A DNA stretch of 64,000 bases from Daphnia carinata (taxonomy: Eukaryota > Arthropoda > Branchiopoda > Diplostraca > Daphniidae), in contig NC_081338.1 in NCBI RefSeq assembly GCF_022539665.2, forward strand, positions 8,110,446-8,174,445. Reading direction: 5' to 3'. Made by a program: the position numbers and the translations under genes. The notes below the pieces were generated by a model, which saw nothing but the letters and a program-made list of their open reading frames with translations, was not told the origin of the DNA and ran no database searches. Below, piece after piece: positions 48,677 through 57,772 of this stretch (the first letter of the stretch is position 1; every line of letters starts with the position of its first letter).

Positions 48677-49163
48677 ACACAACAATATCTTCCAAGTCTT
48701 GTGGATTGCAGCACAAGAAAATGTTCTTGTCACAGCAATTACAATAGCCATGATTTCGGCTGAGTTCACGATCGTTCAGACATGAACCCTGCCTTACGAG
48801 GGACAGGGGATTGTCGTTCTAACTTAGTTGACGTTGAAATGTTGGACGTGGCTCATTTGACGAGTAGTGTCATTCTCGCCGAGATGTTTTTTTTCTGGAG
48901 CTCTCTGTTTCTCGCTTGTTGTTTTTGCATCCTTCCTTTGTTGTTTTCGGTCGTTTCCCGCCGTAGAATATCTGACATTCTTGTGATAGCCGTCCCTTCA
49001 ATAACGCATTCCCGGCAGCCGAGAGAGGCTTTGTTCATACTGTATGATGCAGGCCCACCTTTTGTCATTTCCGCATAGTTTAAAAACTTGCCAGGACAAA
49101 TCAAGCATTTTCAGCTCTGTCTTGCTGTCGCTCTAATTTTGCGATCGCGGAAATTTGAGACGT

Positions 49164-49235
49164 GGCTCATTGGTCTAGTGGTATGATTCTCGCTTAGGGT
49201 GCGAGAGGCCCCGGGTTCAATTCCCGGATGAGCCC
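49164..49235 (+). tRNA. tRNA-Pro-AGG: tRNA-Pro(AGG), unit 8
   Basis: C47; spacer ends ttgttgcata. Confidence 0.95.
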
Positions 49236-49261
49236 GGCTCTAAAGGAGCACTTGTTGCATA

Positions 49262-49334
49262 GGGGATGTAGCTCAGATGGTAGAGCGCTCGCTTAGCATG
49301 CGAGAAGTACGAGGATCGATACCCTGCATCTCCA
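49262..49334 (+). tRNA. tRNA-Ala-AGC: tRNA-Ala(AGC), unit 8
   Basis: One change, gtacgagg for gtacgggg, in the T stem; 3' flank tcacttt. Confidence 0.9.
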
Positions 49335-49569
49335 TCACTTTCACATATGTTTAAGTGAAGATTTCTCACTTATTAGTTGAATGTTGGCAATGGCGAAGGA
49401 TATAGGCAAGCTTGAAAGTTGATGCTTTTCCTCACAAATGTTTCGGCAATGGCATTACATCGAAGATACACGAACTTGGTACACCTCTACCTGCCAAAAG
49501 AGAGAATTTCGCTTTTTAAATCTGCACGAAGCAAAACGGGCACTAAACACTACTCGTTGATTGGTAATG

Positions 49570-49641
49570 TTCCCATACCGGGAATCGAACCCGAGCCTCC
49601 TGGGTGAAAGCCAGGTATCCTAGCCACTAGACCATATGGGA
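49570..49641 (-). tRNA. tRNA-Glu-TTC: tRNA-Glu(TTC), unit 8
   Basis: 3' flank ggtaatg. Confidence 0.95.
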
Positions 49642-49645
49642 TGGT

Positions 49646-49718
49646 TGCCGAAACCCGGGATCGAACCAGGGACCTTTAGATCTTCAGTCTAACGCTCTCC
49701 CAACTGAGCTATTTCGGC
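49646..49718 (-). tRNA. tRNA-Phe-GAA: tRNA-Phe(GAA), unit 8
   Basis: 5' flank acataacaa. Confidence 0.95.
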
Positions 49719-50204
49719 ACATAACAATATCTTCCAAGTCTTGTGGATTGCAGCACAAGAAAATGTTCTTGTCACAGCAATTACAATAGCCATGATTTCG
49801 GCTGAGTTCACGATCGTTCAGACATGAACCCTGCCTTACGAGGGACAGGGGATTGTCGTTCTAACTTAGTTGACGTTGAAATGTTGGACGTGGCTCATTT
49901 GACGAGTAGTGTCATTCTCGCCGAGATGTTTTTTTCTGGAGCTCTCTGTTTCTCGCTTGTTGTTTTTGCATCCTTCCTTTGTTGTTTTCGGTCGTTTCCC
50001 GCCGTAGAATATCTGACATTCTTGTGATAGCCGTCCCTTCAATAACGCATTCCCGGCAGCCGAGAGAGGCTTTGTTCATACTGTATGATGCAGGCCCACC
50101 TTTTGTCATTTCCGCATAGTTTAAAAACTTGCCAGGACAAATCAAGCATTTTCAGCTCTGTCTTGCTGTCGCTCTAATTTTGCGATCGCGGAAATTTGAG
50201 ACGT

Positions 50205-50276
50205 GGCTCATTGGTCTAGTGGTATGATTCTCGCTTAGGGTGCGAGAGGTCCCGGGTTCAATTCCCGGATGAGCCC
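50205..50276 (+). tRNA. tRNA-Pro-AGG: tRNA-Pro(AGG), unit 9
   Basis: T47; this is the 1,041-bp unit; spacer ends ttgttgaaat. Confidence 0.95.
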
Positions 50277-50302
50277 GGCTCTAAAGGAGCACTTGTTGAA
50301 AT

Positions 50303-50375
50303 GGGGATGTAGCTCAGATGGTAGAGCGCTCGCTTAGCATGCGAGAAGTACGGGGATCGATACCCTGCATCTCCA
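50303..50375 (+). tRNA. tRNA-Ala-AGC: tRNA-Ala(AGC), unit 9
   Basis: 3' flank gtacttt. Confidence 0.95.
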
Positions 50376-50610
50376 GTACTTTCACATATGTTTAAGTGAA
50401 GATTTCTCACTTATTAGTTGAATGTTGGCAATGGCGAAGGATATAGGCAAGCTTGAAAGTTGATGCTTTTCCTCACAAATGTTTCGGCAATGGCATTACA
50501 TCGAAGATACACGAACTTGGTACACCTCTACCTGCCAAAAGAGAGAATTTCGCTTTTTAAATCTGCACGAAGCAAAACGGGCACTAAACACTACTCGTTG
50601 ATTGGTAATG

Positions 50611-50682
50611 TTCCCATACCGGGAATCGAACCCGAGCCTCCTGGGTGAAAGCCAGGTATCCTAGCCACTAGACCATATGGGA
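50611..50682 (-). tRNA. tRNA-Glu-TTC: tRNA-Glu(TTC), unit 9
   Basis: 3' flank ggtaatg. Confidence 0.95.
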
Positions 50683-50686
50683 TGGT

Positions 50687-50759
50687 TGCCGAAACCCGGG
50701 ATCGAACCAGGGACCTTTAGATCTTCAGTCTAACGCTCTCCCAACTGAGCTATTTCGGC
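50687..50759 (-). tRNA. tRNA-Phe-GAA: tRNA-Phe(GAA), unit 9
   Basis: 5' flank acataacta. Confidence 0.95.
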
Positions 50760-51246
50760 ACATAACTATATCTTCCAAGTCTTGTGGATTGCAGCACAAG
50801 AAAATGTTCTTGTCACAGCAATTACAATAGCCATGATTTCGGCTGAGTTCACGATCGTTCAGACATGAACCCTGCCTTACGAGGGACAGGGGATTGTCGT
50901 TCTAACTTAGTTGACGTTGAAATGTTGGACGTGGCTCATTTGACGAGTAGTGTCATTCTCGCCGAGATGTTTTTTTTCTGGAGCTCTCTGTTTCTCGCTT
51001 GTTGTTTTTGCATCCTTCCTTTGTTGTTTTCGGTCGTTTCCCGCCGTAGAATATCTGACATTCTTGTGATAGCCGTCCCTTCAATAACGCATTCCCGGCA
51101 GCCGAGAGAGGCTTTGTTCATACTGTATGATGCAGGCCCACCTTTTGTCATTTCCGCATAGTTTAAAAACTTGCCAGGACAAATCAAGCATTTTCAGCTC
51201 TGTCTTGCTGTCGCTCTAATTTTGCGATCGCGGAAATTTGAGACGT

Positions 51247-51318
51247 GGCTCATTGGTCTAGTGGTATGATTCTCGCTTAGGGTGCGAGAGGTCCCGGGTT
51301 CAATTCCCGGATGAGCCC
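51247..51318 (+). tRNA. tRNA-Pro-AGG: tRNA-Pro(AGG), unit 10
   Basis: T47; spacer ends ttgttgaaat. Confidence 0.95.
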
Positions 51319-51344
51319 GGCTCTAAAGGAGCACTTGTTGAAAT

Positions 51345-51417
51345 GGGGATGTAGCTCAGATGGTAGAGCGCTCGCTTAGCATGCGAGAAGTACGGGGATC
51401 GATACCCTGCATCTCCA
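51345..51417 (+). tRNA. tRNA-Ala-AGC: tRNA-Ala(AGC), unit 10
   Basis: 3' flank gtactca. Confidence 0.95.
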
Positions 51418-51652
51418 GTACTCACACATATGTTTAAGTGAAGATTTCTCACTTATTAGTTGAATGTTGGCAATGGCGAAGGATATAGGCAAGCTTGAAA
51501 GTTGATGCTTTTCCTCACAAATGTTTCGGCAATGGCATTACATCGAAGATACACGAACTTGGTACACCTCTACCTGCCAAAAGAGAGAATTTCGCTTTTT
51601 AAATCTGCACGAAGCAAAACGGGCACTAAACACTACTCGTTGATTGTTTTGG

Positions 51653-51724
51653 TTCCCATACCGGGAATCGAACCCGAGCCTCCTGGGTGAAAGCCAGGTA
51701 TCCTAGCCACTAGACCATATGGGA
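51653..51724 (-). tRNA. tRNA-Glu-TTC: tRNA-Glu(TTC), unit 10
   Basis: 3' flank gttttgg. Confidence 0.95.
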
Positions 51725-51728
51725 TGGT

Positions 51729-51801
51729 TGCCGAAACCCGGGATCGAACCAGGGACCTTTAGATCTTCAGTCTAACGCTCTCCCAACTGAGCTATTTCGG
51801 C
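51729..51801 (-). tRNA. tRNA-Phe-GAA: tRNA-Phe(GAA), unit 10
   Basis: 5' flank acataactc. Confidence 0.95.
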
Positions 51802-52288
51802 ACATAACTCTATCTTCCAAGTCTTGTGGATTGCAGCACAAGAAAATGTTCTTGTCACAGCAATTACAATAGCCATGATTTCGGCTGAGTTCACGATCGT
51901 TCAGACATGAACCCTGCCTTACGAGGGACAGGGGATTGTCGTTCTAACTTAGTTGACGTTGAAATGTTGGACGTGGCTCATTTGACGAGTAGTGTCATTC
52001 TCGCCGAGATGTTTTTTTTCTGGAGCTCTCTGTTTCTCGCTTGTTGTTTTTGCATCCTTCCTTTGTTGTTTTCGGTCGTTTCCCGCCGTAGAATATCTGA
52101 CATTCTTGTGATAGCCGTCCCTTCAATAACGCATTCCCGGCAGCCGAGAGAGGCTTTGTTCATACTGTATGATGCAGGCCCACCTTTTGTCATTTCCGCA
52201 TAGTTTAAAAACTTGCCAGGACAAATCAAGCATTTTCAGCTCTGTCTTGCTGTCGCTCTAATTTTGCGATCGCGGAAATTTCAGACGT

Positions 52289-52360
52289 GGCTCATTGGTC
52301 TAGTGGTATGATTCTCGCTTAGGGTGCGAGAGGTCCCGGGTTCAATTCCCGGATGAGCCC
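52289..52360 (+). tRNA. tRNA-Pro-AGG: tRNA-Pro(AGG), unit 11
   Basis: T47; 5' flank cagacgt, unlike all others. Confidence 0.95.
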
Positions 52361-52386
52361 GGCTCTAAAGGAGCACTTGTTGAAAT

Positions 52387-52459
52387 GGGGATGTAGCTCA
52401 GATGGTAGAGCGCTCGCTTAGCATGCGAGAAGTACGGGGATCGATACCCTGCATCTCCA
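52387..52459 (+). tRNA. tRNA-Ala-AGC: tRNA-Ala(AGC), unit 11
   Basis: 3' flank gtacttt. Confidence 0.95.
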
Positions 52460-52694
52460 GTACTTTCACATATGTTTAAGTGAAGATTTCTCACTTATTA
52501 GTTGAATGTTGGCAATGGCGAAGGATATAGGCAAGCTTGAAAGTTGATGCTTTTCCTCACAAATGTTTCGGCAATGGCATTACATCGAAGATACACGAAC
52601 TTGGTACACCTCTACCTGCCAAAAGAGAGAATTTCGCTTTTTAAATCTGCACGAAGCAAAACGGGCACTAAACACTACTCGTTGATTGGTAATG

Positions 52695-52766
52695 TTCCCA
52701 TACCGGGAATCGAACCCGAGCCTCCTGGGTGAAAGCCAGGTATCCTAGCCACTAGACCATATGGGA
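52695..52766 (-). tRNA. tRNA-Glu-TTC: tRNA-Glu(TTC), unit 11
   Basis: 3' flank ggtaatg. Confidence 0.95.
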
Positions 52767-52770
52767 TGGT

Positions 52771-52843
52771 TGCCGAAACCCGGGATCGAACCAGGGACCT
52801 TTAGATCTTCAGTCTAACGCTCTCCCAACTGAGCTATTTCGGC
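52771..52843 (-). tRNA. tRNA-Phe-GAA: tRNA-Phe(GAA), unit 11
   Basis: 5' flank acacaacaa. Confidence 0.95.
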
Positions 52844-53330
52844 ACACAACAATATCTTCCAAGTCTTGTGGATTGCAGCACAAGAAAATGTTCTTGTCAC
52901 AGCAATTACAATAGCCATGATTTCGGCTGAGTTCACGATCGTTCAGACATGAACCCTGCCTTACGAGGGACAGGGGATTGTCGTTCTAACTTAGTTGACG
53001 TTGAAATGTTGGACGTGGCTCATTTGACGAGTAGTGTCATTCTCGCCGAGATGTTTTTTTTCTGGAGCTCTCTGTTTCTCGCTTGTTGTTTTTGCATCCT
53101 TCCTTTGTTGTTTTCGGTCGTTTCCCGCCGTAGAATATCTGACATTCTTGTGATAGCCGTCCCTTCAATAACGCATTCCCGGCAGCCGAGAGAGGCTTTG
53201 TTCATACTGTATGATGCAGGCCCACCTTTTGTCATTTCCGCATAGTTTAAAAACTTGCCAGGACAAATCAAGCATTTTCAGCTCTGTCTTGCTGTCGCTC
53301 TAATTTTGCGATCGCGGAAATTTGATACGT

Positions 53331-53402
53331 GGCTCATTGGTCTAGTGGTATGATTCTCGCTTAGGGTGCGAGAGGCCCCGGGTTCAATTCCCGGATGAGC
53401 CC
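53331..53402 (+). tRNA. tRNA-Pro-AGG: tRNA-Pro(AGG), unit 12
   Basis: C47; spacer as units 1, 4 and 5. Confidence 0.95.
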
Positions 53403-53428
53403 GGCTCTAACGGAGCACTCGTTCTAAT

Positions 53429-53501
53429 GGGGATGTAGCTCAGATGGTAGAGCGCTCGCTTAGCATGCGAGAAGTACGGGGATCGATACCCTGCATCTCC
53501 A
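53429..53501 (+). tRNA. tRNA-Ala-AGC: tRNA-Ala(AGC), unit 12
   Basis: 3' flank gtacttt. Confidence 0.95.
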
Positions 53502-53736
53502 GTACTTTCACATATGTTTAAGTGAAGATTTCTCACTTATTAGTTGAATGTTGGCAATGGCGAAGGATATAGGCAAGCTTGAAAGTTGATGCTTTTCCTC
53601 ACAAATGTTTCGGCAATGGCATTACATCGAAGATACACGAACTTGGTACACCTCTACCTGCCAAAAGAGAGAATTTCGCTTTTTAAATCTGCACGAAGCA
53701 AAACGGGCACTAAACACTACTCGTTGATTGGTTTGG

Positions 53737-53808
53737 TTCCCATACCGGGAATCGAACCCGAGCCTCCTGGGTGAAAGCCAGGTATCCTAGCCACTAGACC
53801 ATATGGGA
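53737..53808 (-). tRNA. tRNA-Glu-TTC: tRNA-Glu(TTC), unit 12
   Basis: 3' flank ggtttgg, intermediate between the two main forms. Confidence 0.95.
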
Positions 53809-53812
53809 TGGT

Positions 53813-53885
53813 TGCCGAAACCCGGGATCGAACCAGGGACCTTTAGATCTTCAGTCTAACGCTCTCCCAGCTGAGCTATTTCGGC
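53813..53885 (-). tRNA. tRNA-Phe-GAA: tRNA-Phe(GAA), unit 12
   Basis: D-loop variant cagctgag; 5' flank atataacaa. Confidence 0.95.
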
Positions 53886-54372
53886 ATATAACAATATCTT
53901 CCAAGTCTTGTGGATTGCAGCACAAGAAAATGTTCTTGTCACAGCAATTACAATAGCCATGATTTCGGCTGAGTTCACGATCGTTCAGACATGAACCCTG
54001 CCTTACGAGGGACAGGGGATTGTCGTTCTAACTTAGTTGACGTTGAAATGTTGGACGTGGCTCATTTGACGAGTAGTGTCATTCTCGCCGAGATGTTTTT
54101 TTTCTGGAGCTCTCTGTTTCTCGCTTGTTGTTTTTGCATCCTTCCTTTGTTGTTTTCGGTCGTTTCCCGCCGTAGAATATCTGACATTCTTGTGATAGCC
54201 GTCCCTTCAATAACGCATTCCCGGCAGCCGAGAGAGGCTTTGTTCATACTGTATGATGCAGGCCCACCTTTTGTCATTTCCGCATAGTTTAAAAACTTGC
54301 CAGGACAAATCAAGCATTTTCAGCTCTGTCTTGCTGTCGCTCTAATTTTGCGATCGCGGAAATTTTGGGCGT

Positions 54373-54444
54373 GGCTCATTGGTCTAGTCGTATGATTCTC
54401 GCTTAGGGTGCGAGAGGTCCCGGGTTCGATTCCCGGATGAGCCC
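54373..54444 (+). tRNA. tRNA-Pro-AGG: tRNA-Pro(AGG), unit 13, most diverged
   Basis: G18 to C, T47, T loop TTCGATT; 5' flank tgggcgt and a unique spacer (ctctgaatgagcaactg). Confidence 0.85.
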
Positions 54445-54470
54445 GGCTCTGAATGAGCAACTGCTGTGTT

Positions 54471-54543
54471 GGGGATGTAGCTCAGATGGTAGAGCGCTCG
54501 CTTAGCATGCGAGAAGTACGGGGATCGATACCCTGCATCTCCA
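54471..54543 (+). tRNA. tRNA-Ala-AGC: tRNA-Ala(AGC), unit 13
   Basis: 3' flank gaacttt. Confidence 0.95.
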
Positions 54544-54778
54544 GAACTTTCACATATGTTTAAGTGAAGATTTCTCACTTATTAGTTGAATGTTGGCAAT
54601 GGCGAAGGATATAGGCAAGCTTGAAAGTTGATGCTTTTCCTCACAAATGTTTCGGCAATGGCATTACATCGAAGATACACGAACTTGGTACACCTCTACC
54701 TGCCAAAAGAGAGAATTTCGCTTTTTAAATCTGCACGAAGCAAAACGGGCACTAAACACTACTCGTTGATTGTTTTGG

Positions 54779-54850
54779 TTCCCATACCGGGAATCGAACC
54801 CGAGCCTCCTGGGTGAAAGCCAGGTATCCTAGCCACTAGACCATATGGGA
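54779..54850 (-). tRNA. tRNA-Glu-TTC: tRNA-Glu(TTC), unit 13
   Basis: 3' flank gttttgg. Confidence 0.95.
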
Positions 54851-54854
54851 TGGT

Positions 54855-54927
54855 TGCCGAAACCCGGGATCGAACCAGGGACCTTTAGATCTTCAGTCTA
54901 ACGCTCTCCCAACTGAGCTATTTCGGC
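54855..54927 (-). tRNA. tRNA-Phe-GAA: tRNA-Phe(GAA), unit 13
   Basis: 5' flank atataactc. Confidence 0.95.
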
Positions 54928-55414
54928 ATATAACTCAATCTTCCAAGTCTTGTGGATTGCAGCACAAGAAAATGTTCTTGTCACAGCAATTACAATAGCC
55001 ATGATTTCGGCTGAGTTCACGATCGTTCAGACATGAACCCTGCCTTACGAGGGACAGGGGATTGTCGTTCTAACTTAGTTGACGTTGAAATGTTGGACGT
55101 GGCTCATTTGACGAGTAGTGTCATTCTCGCCGAGATGTTTTTTTTCTGGAGCTCTCTGTTTCTCGCTTGTTGTTTTTGCATCCTTCCTTTGTTGTTTTCG
55201 GTCGTTTCCCGCCGTAGAATATCTGACATTCTTGTGATAGCCGTCCCTTCAATAACGCATTCCCGGCAGCCGAGAGAGGCTTTGTTCATACTGTATGATG
55301 CAGGCCCACCTTTTGTCATTTCCGCATAGTTTAAAAACTTGCCAGGACAAATCAAGCATTTTCAGCTCTGTCTTGCTGTCGCTCTAATTTTGCGATCGCG
55401 GAAATTTGAGACGT

Positions 55415-55486
55415 GGCTCATTGGTCTAGTGGTATGATTCTCGCTTAGGGTGCGAGAGGTCCCGGGTTCAATTCCCGGATGAGCCC
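55415..55486 (+). tRNA. tRNA-Pro-AGG: tRNA-Pro(AGG), unit 14
   Basis: T47; spacer ends ttgttgaaat. Confidence 0.95.
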
Positions 55487-55512
55487 GGCTCTAAAGGAGC
55501 ACTTGTTGAAAT

Positions 55513-55585
55513 GGGGATGTAGCTCAGATGGTAGAGCGCTCGCTTAGCATGCGAGAAGTACGGGTATCGATACCCTGCATCTCCA
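55513..55585 (+). tRNA. tRNA-Ala-AGC: tRNA-Ala(AGC), unit 14
   Basis: T stem reads acgggtatc (one change); last tRNA before the BEL insertion 127 bp downstream. Confidence 0.9.
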
Positions 55586-55712
55586 TCACTTTCACATATG
55601 TTTAAGTGAAGATTTCTCACTTATTAGTTGAATGTTGGCAATGGCGAAGGATATAGGCAAGCTTGAAAGTTGATGCTTTTCCTCACAAATGTTTCGGCAA
55701 TGGCATTACATC

Positions 55713-56330
55713 TGTCGGAAAATCCGACGTCCAACACTGTCCAAGGGGACGGTGAAGAGGCAGATGAATAGAAACGAAGATGCCGGGCACTCGGTACCGA
55801 AGTGTCGGTAGCCGGGGTAAGTCCAACTCTAGGCGGGAGCTAACCAAGAAGTTCCCGGCCGTTGAAAAGGATATGACGGTAGACGGTAAACGACTGAATA
55901 TAAACGGGAGTTAGAACGATTCGCCCGGCGAATCCTTGGCTTAGAAGGCCGGACGTCCTTAGTATAATATCGAAACTACTTGACGTCTTTTGCAGCTATA
56001 TGAGGCGGTCTCTACCGACCGCTCTCATAAGTCAACATAAAAAACCATCGCGACTGGAGCCGGTTTTAGCCCAGAGTAAAAAAGATGTTGACGGAGGAGG
56101 AACCGACGGTGGGTCGGTGGAGGAGGATTCGAGGTGGAGAAGGAGCGGACGATCCTGCGGCTAAAACGGGTGACGGAACAGCGGTGACACCTACTCCAAC
56201 GTTTAAATTTATGTACGTTTAATTGCTTATATTAGTCAACGGTGTTTTGTAAATGCTGGGTATATAAAGGCCGGTTTTCGGCTGAGTAAATACACACGAG
56301 TTTCACCGAAGCCCCCGGAGTCGGCTCTTC
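55713..56330 (+). repeat. BEL 5' LTR (end approximate)
   Basis: Proved by identity to 63479-64000 as far as 56234; the true end lies beyond and could not be fixed, and no convincing primer site was seen. It begins with a perfect small hairpin GTCGG-AAAAT-CCGAC and has a second one, GCGGTC/GACCGC, at 56005-56022. Confidence 0.8.
56261..56268 (+). promoter_or_regulatory. TATA box of the BEL LTR
   Basis: TATATAAA followed by a GC-rich stretch; position inside the LTR fits the Pol II start of the genomic RNA. Confidence 0.7.
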
Positions 56331-56938
56331 ATTCTACTGGTAACTACTATCAAGTTTTGTCTCTGTTATCACTTGTGTTGCTGCCCGTCGCAACTGGCCG
56401 TCATTATCTGCCCGGCCGTGATACGCTGCTGTCGCCCGTCTGTCTTCTTCTTTGGCCCGGCTCTTTTTCCTCCACGGCTACATCGAAGTTGCTCGCAGCA
56501 ATTCCATCCGGACCGGATCCTGCTAGGCCGTCGCTTCACTTGAAGATCCATTCGACCCGGGGGCATTCAACGCCAAGGATTACAAGTAATCTAGCTACTG
56601 TTATTCGTGTCCGTCATATTGGCCGCGCCGTCTCTCGGCATCATTTTTGAGATCATTTGACGGTGAGATCCGTACGGTCGCTTAAATTGAGGTCCAGTTA
56701 GTCAAGTCATTGGCAGCCCGGCTCCCCCACCGGCTGCCGGCCTGGACGTACCGCGGCTATTACGCTGAGGCAACCAAGGCCTCAAGCCCACTACTTTACG
56801 CTGAGCCGGCAGACTCCGGCATTGAGAAGCCCCTCAAAGGGATAAGTCTCAAATTGGTCCTTCGAACAAAACAAAGAAAAAAAGAAAGAAAGAAGGAAAG
56901 AAAAATAATATAAAAATCTGCCCGTACATTCCATAACA
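56331..56938 (+). other. BEL leader
   Basis: No convincing gene; the open frame at 56357-56650 has no ATG at its start. An AAAG/GAAA microsatellite lies at 56874-56906. ataacag at 56933-56939 could be a splice acceptor. Confidence 0.5.
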
Positions 56939-57655
56939 GTGTCGGACAGCATCCATCAGCAGCACCAGCAGGCGGTGTACGCAAGATTCCAGCACCTCTT
57001 AGATACGGAGGCCCGCTCTTACGAACTCTGGAAAGAGTTAGAACAGACCATCCCGAAAGGTGTGTTCAGGAGACTTCGTATCCCGGAGCCGTTCCCTGAA
57101 CAGCGTGCCAAGAGACCGGTGGAGAAAAAGAGTCGGCCAAACCCTTACACACGGCCGATTACTCCGACTTTGGAATCTCCAGCCCAGTTTTTGAACGAGC
57201 AGGAGAGAGAGCAGCTAGACGCACTCACCAAAGTCCAGGAGTCGCACTCCTCGGTAATAGCAGCGGCACAAAGGGCAGCAGAACGGGCCGAGGAACACGC
57301 CAGATTCTTGCTGGAGACTAGCAAGCTGAGACGCGACAAAGAAGAATTACAGAGAAGGGAGCTGATATTGGAAAGGGCGCGCGGAGTCAAAGAGTTGCCG
57401 CCCGCTACGTTCCAGATACCGGCCCCACCACCGACCCCCACGGGGTTGAACCAAGAAATCAGAGACCTCGCCGCTGGCCCCTCTAAAGAGCCACCCCAAG
57501 CGAAGAAAGCGAGGTCCACATCAGGGATACCACGCAGTTGGAAAAAATCTTCACCCGAAGAAAGATTGAGCAAGCAGTTATCAAAGCGGCTGGCTAGGAC
57601 AGGAATCGCGTCGTCCTCTGAAGACGAGATTCTAAAATCCCCGGTGCTTGATTGA
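56939..57655 (+). CDS. Extra BEL ORF with coiled coil, no ATG start
   Basis: The frame is open from a stop at 56906 to TGA at 57653, about 238 codons from 56939, but no ATG lies near the 5' end. Expression would need a splice joining it to an upstream start; the bases ataacag just before 56940 fit an acceptor. The product is hydrophilic: a glutamine/histidine-rich start, a charged helical stretch of about 60 residues (57230-57400, QRAAERAEEHARFLLE), a proline-rich linker and a basic tail with a serine/acidic end. No zinc knuckle or enzyme motif. It lies ahead of gag, an unusual place for a BEL gene. I do not recognise a family. Confidence 0.6.
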   Translation: MSDSIHQQHQQAVYARFQHLLDTEARSYELWKELEQTIPKGVFRRLRIPEPFPEQRAKRPVEKKSRPNPYTRPITPTLESPAQFLNEQEREQLDALTKVQESHSSVIAAAQRAAERAEEHARFLLETSKLRRDKEELQRRELILERARGVKELPPATFQIPAPPPTPTGLNQEIRDLAAGPSKEPPQAKKARSTSGIPRSWKKSSPEERLSKQLSKRLARTGIASSSEDEILKSPVLD

Positions 57656-57772
57656 TATTGTTCACATTGTTATAAATTATTAAAAGTTGAAATAAAATAT
57701 TTGGAAAAATATATATCTCTACCACTATCAGTTTATCTCTACCACTATCAAAAAATATATTATAAAGGCAAA

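Larger units (their letters stand above)
41451..55712. repeat. Tandem array of the 1,042-bp four-tRNA unit, 14 copies
   Basis: Equivalent points recur at 41488, 42530, 43572, 44614, 45656, 46698, 47740, 48782, 49824, 50865, 51907, 52949, 53991 and 55033. All spacings are 1,042 bp except one of 1,041, caused by a lost T in a T-run at about 49930. In each unit, relative to those points, tRNA-Pro is at +382, Ala at +480, Glu at +788 (minus) and Phe at +864 (minus). The Phe-Pro spacer (about 490 bp) carries a tRNA-Pro half relic at +67 and the Ala-Glu spacer is 235 bp. Outside the tRNA borders the copies look identical. The last unit is cut by the BEL element at 55713. Confidence 0.97.

Noticed and set aside
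41451-55712. Regular repeats as a CRISPR-like or satellite array
   Set aside because: The unit is 1,042 bp, contains functional-looking tRNA genes and is in an animal genome; there is no short repeat-spacer pattern.
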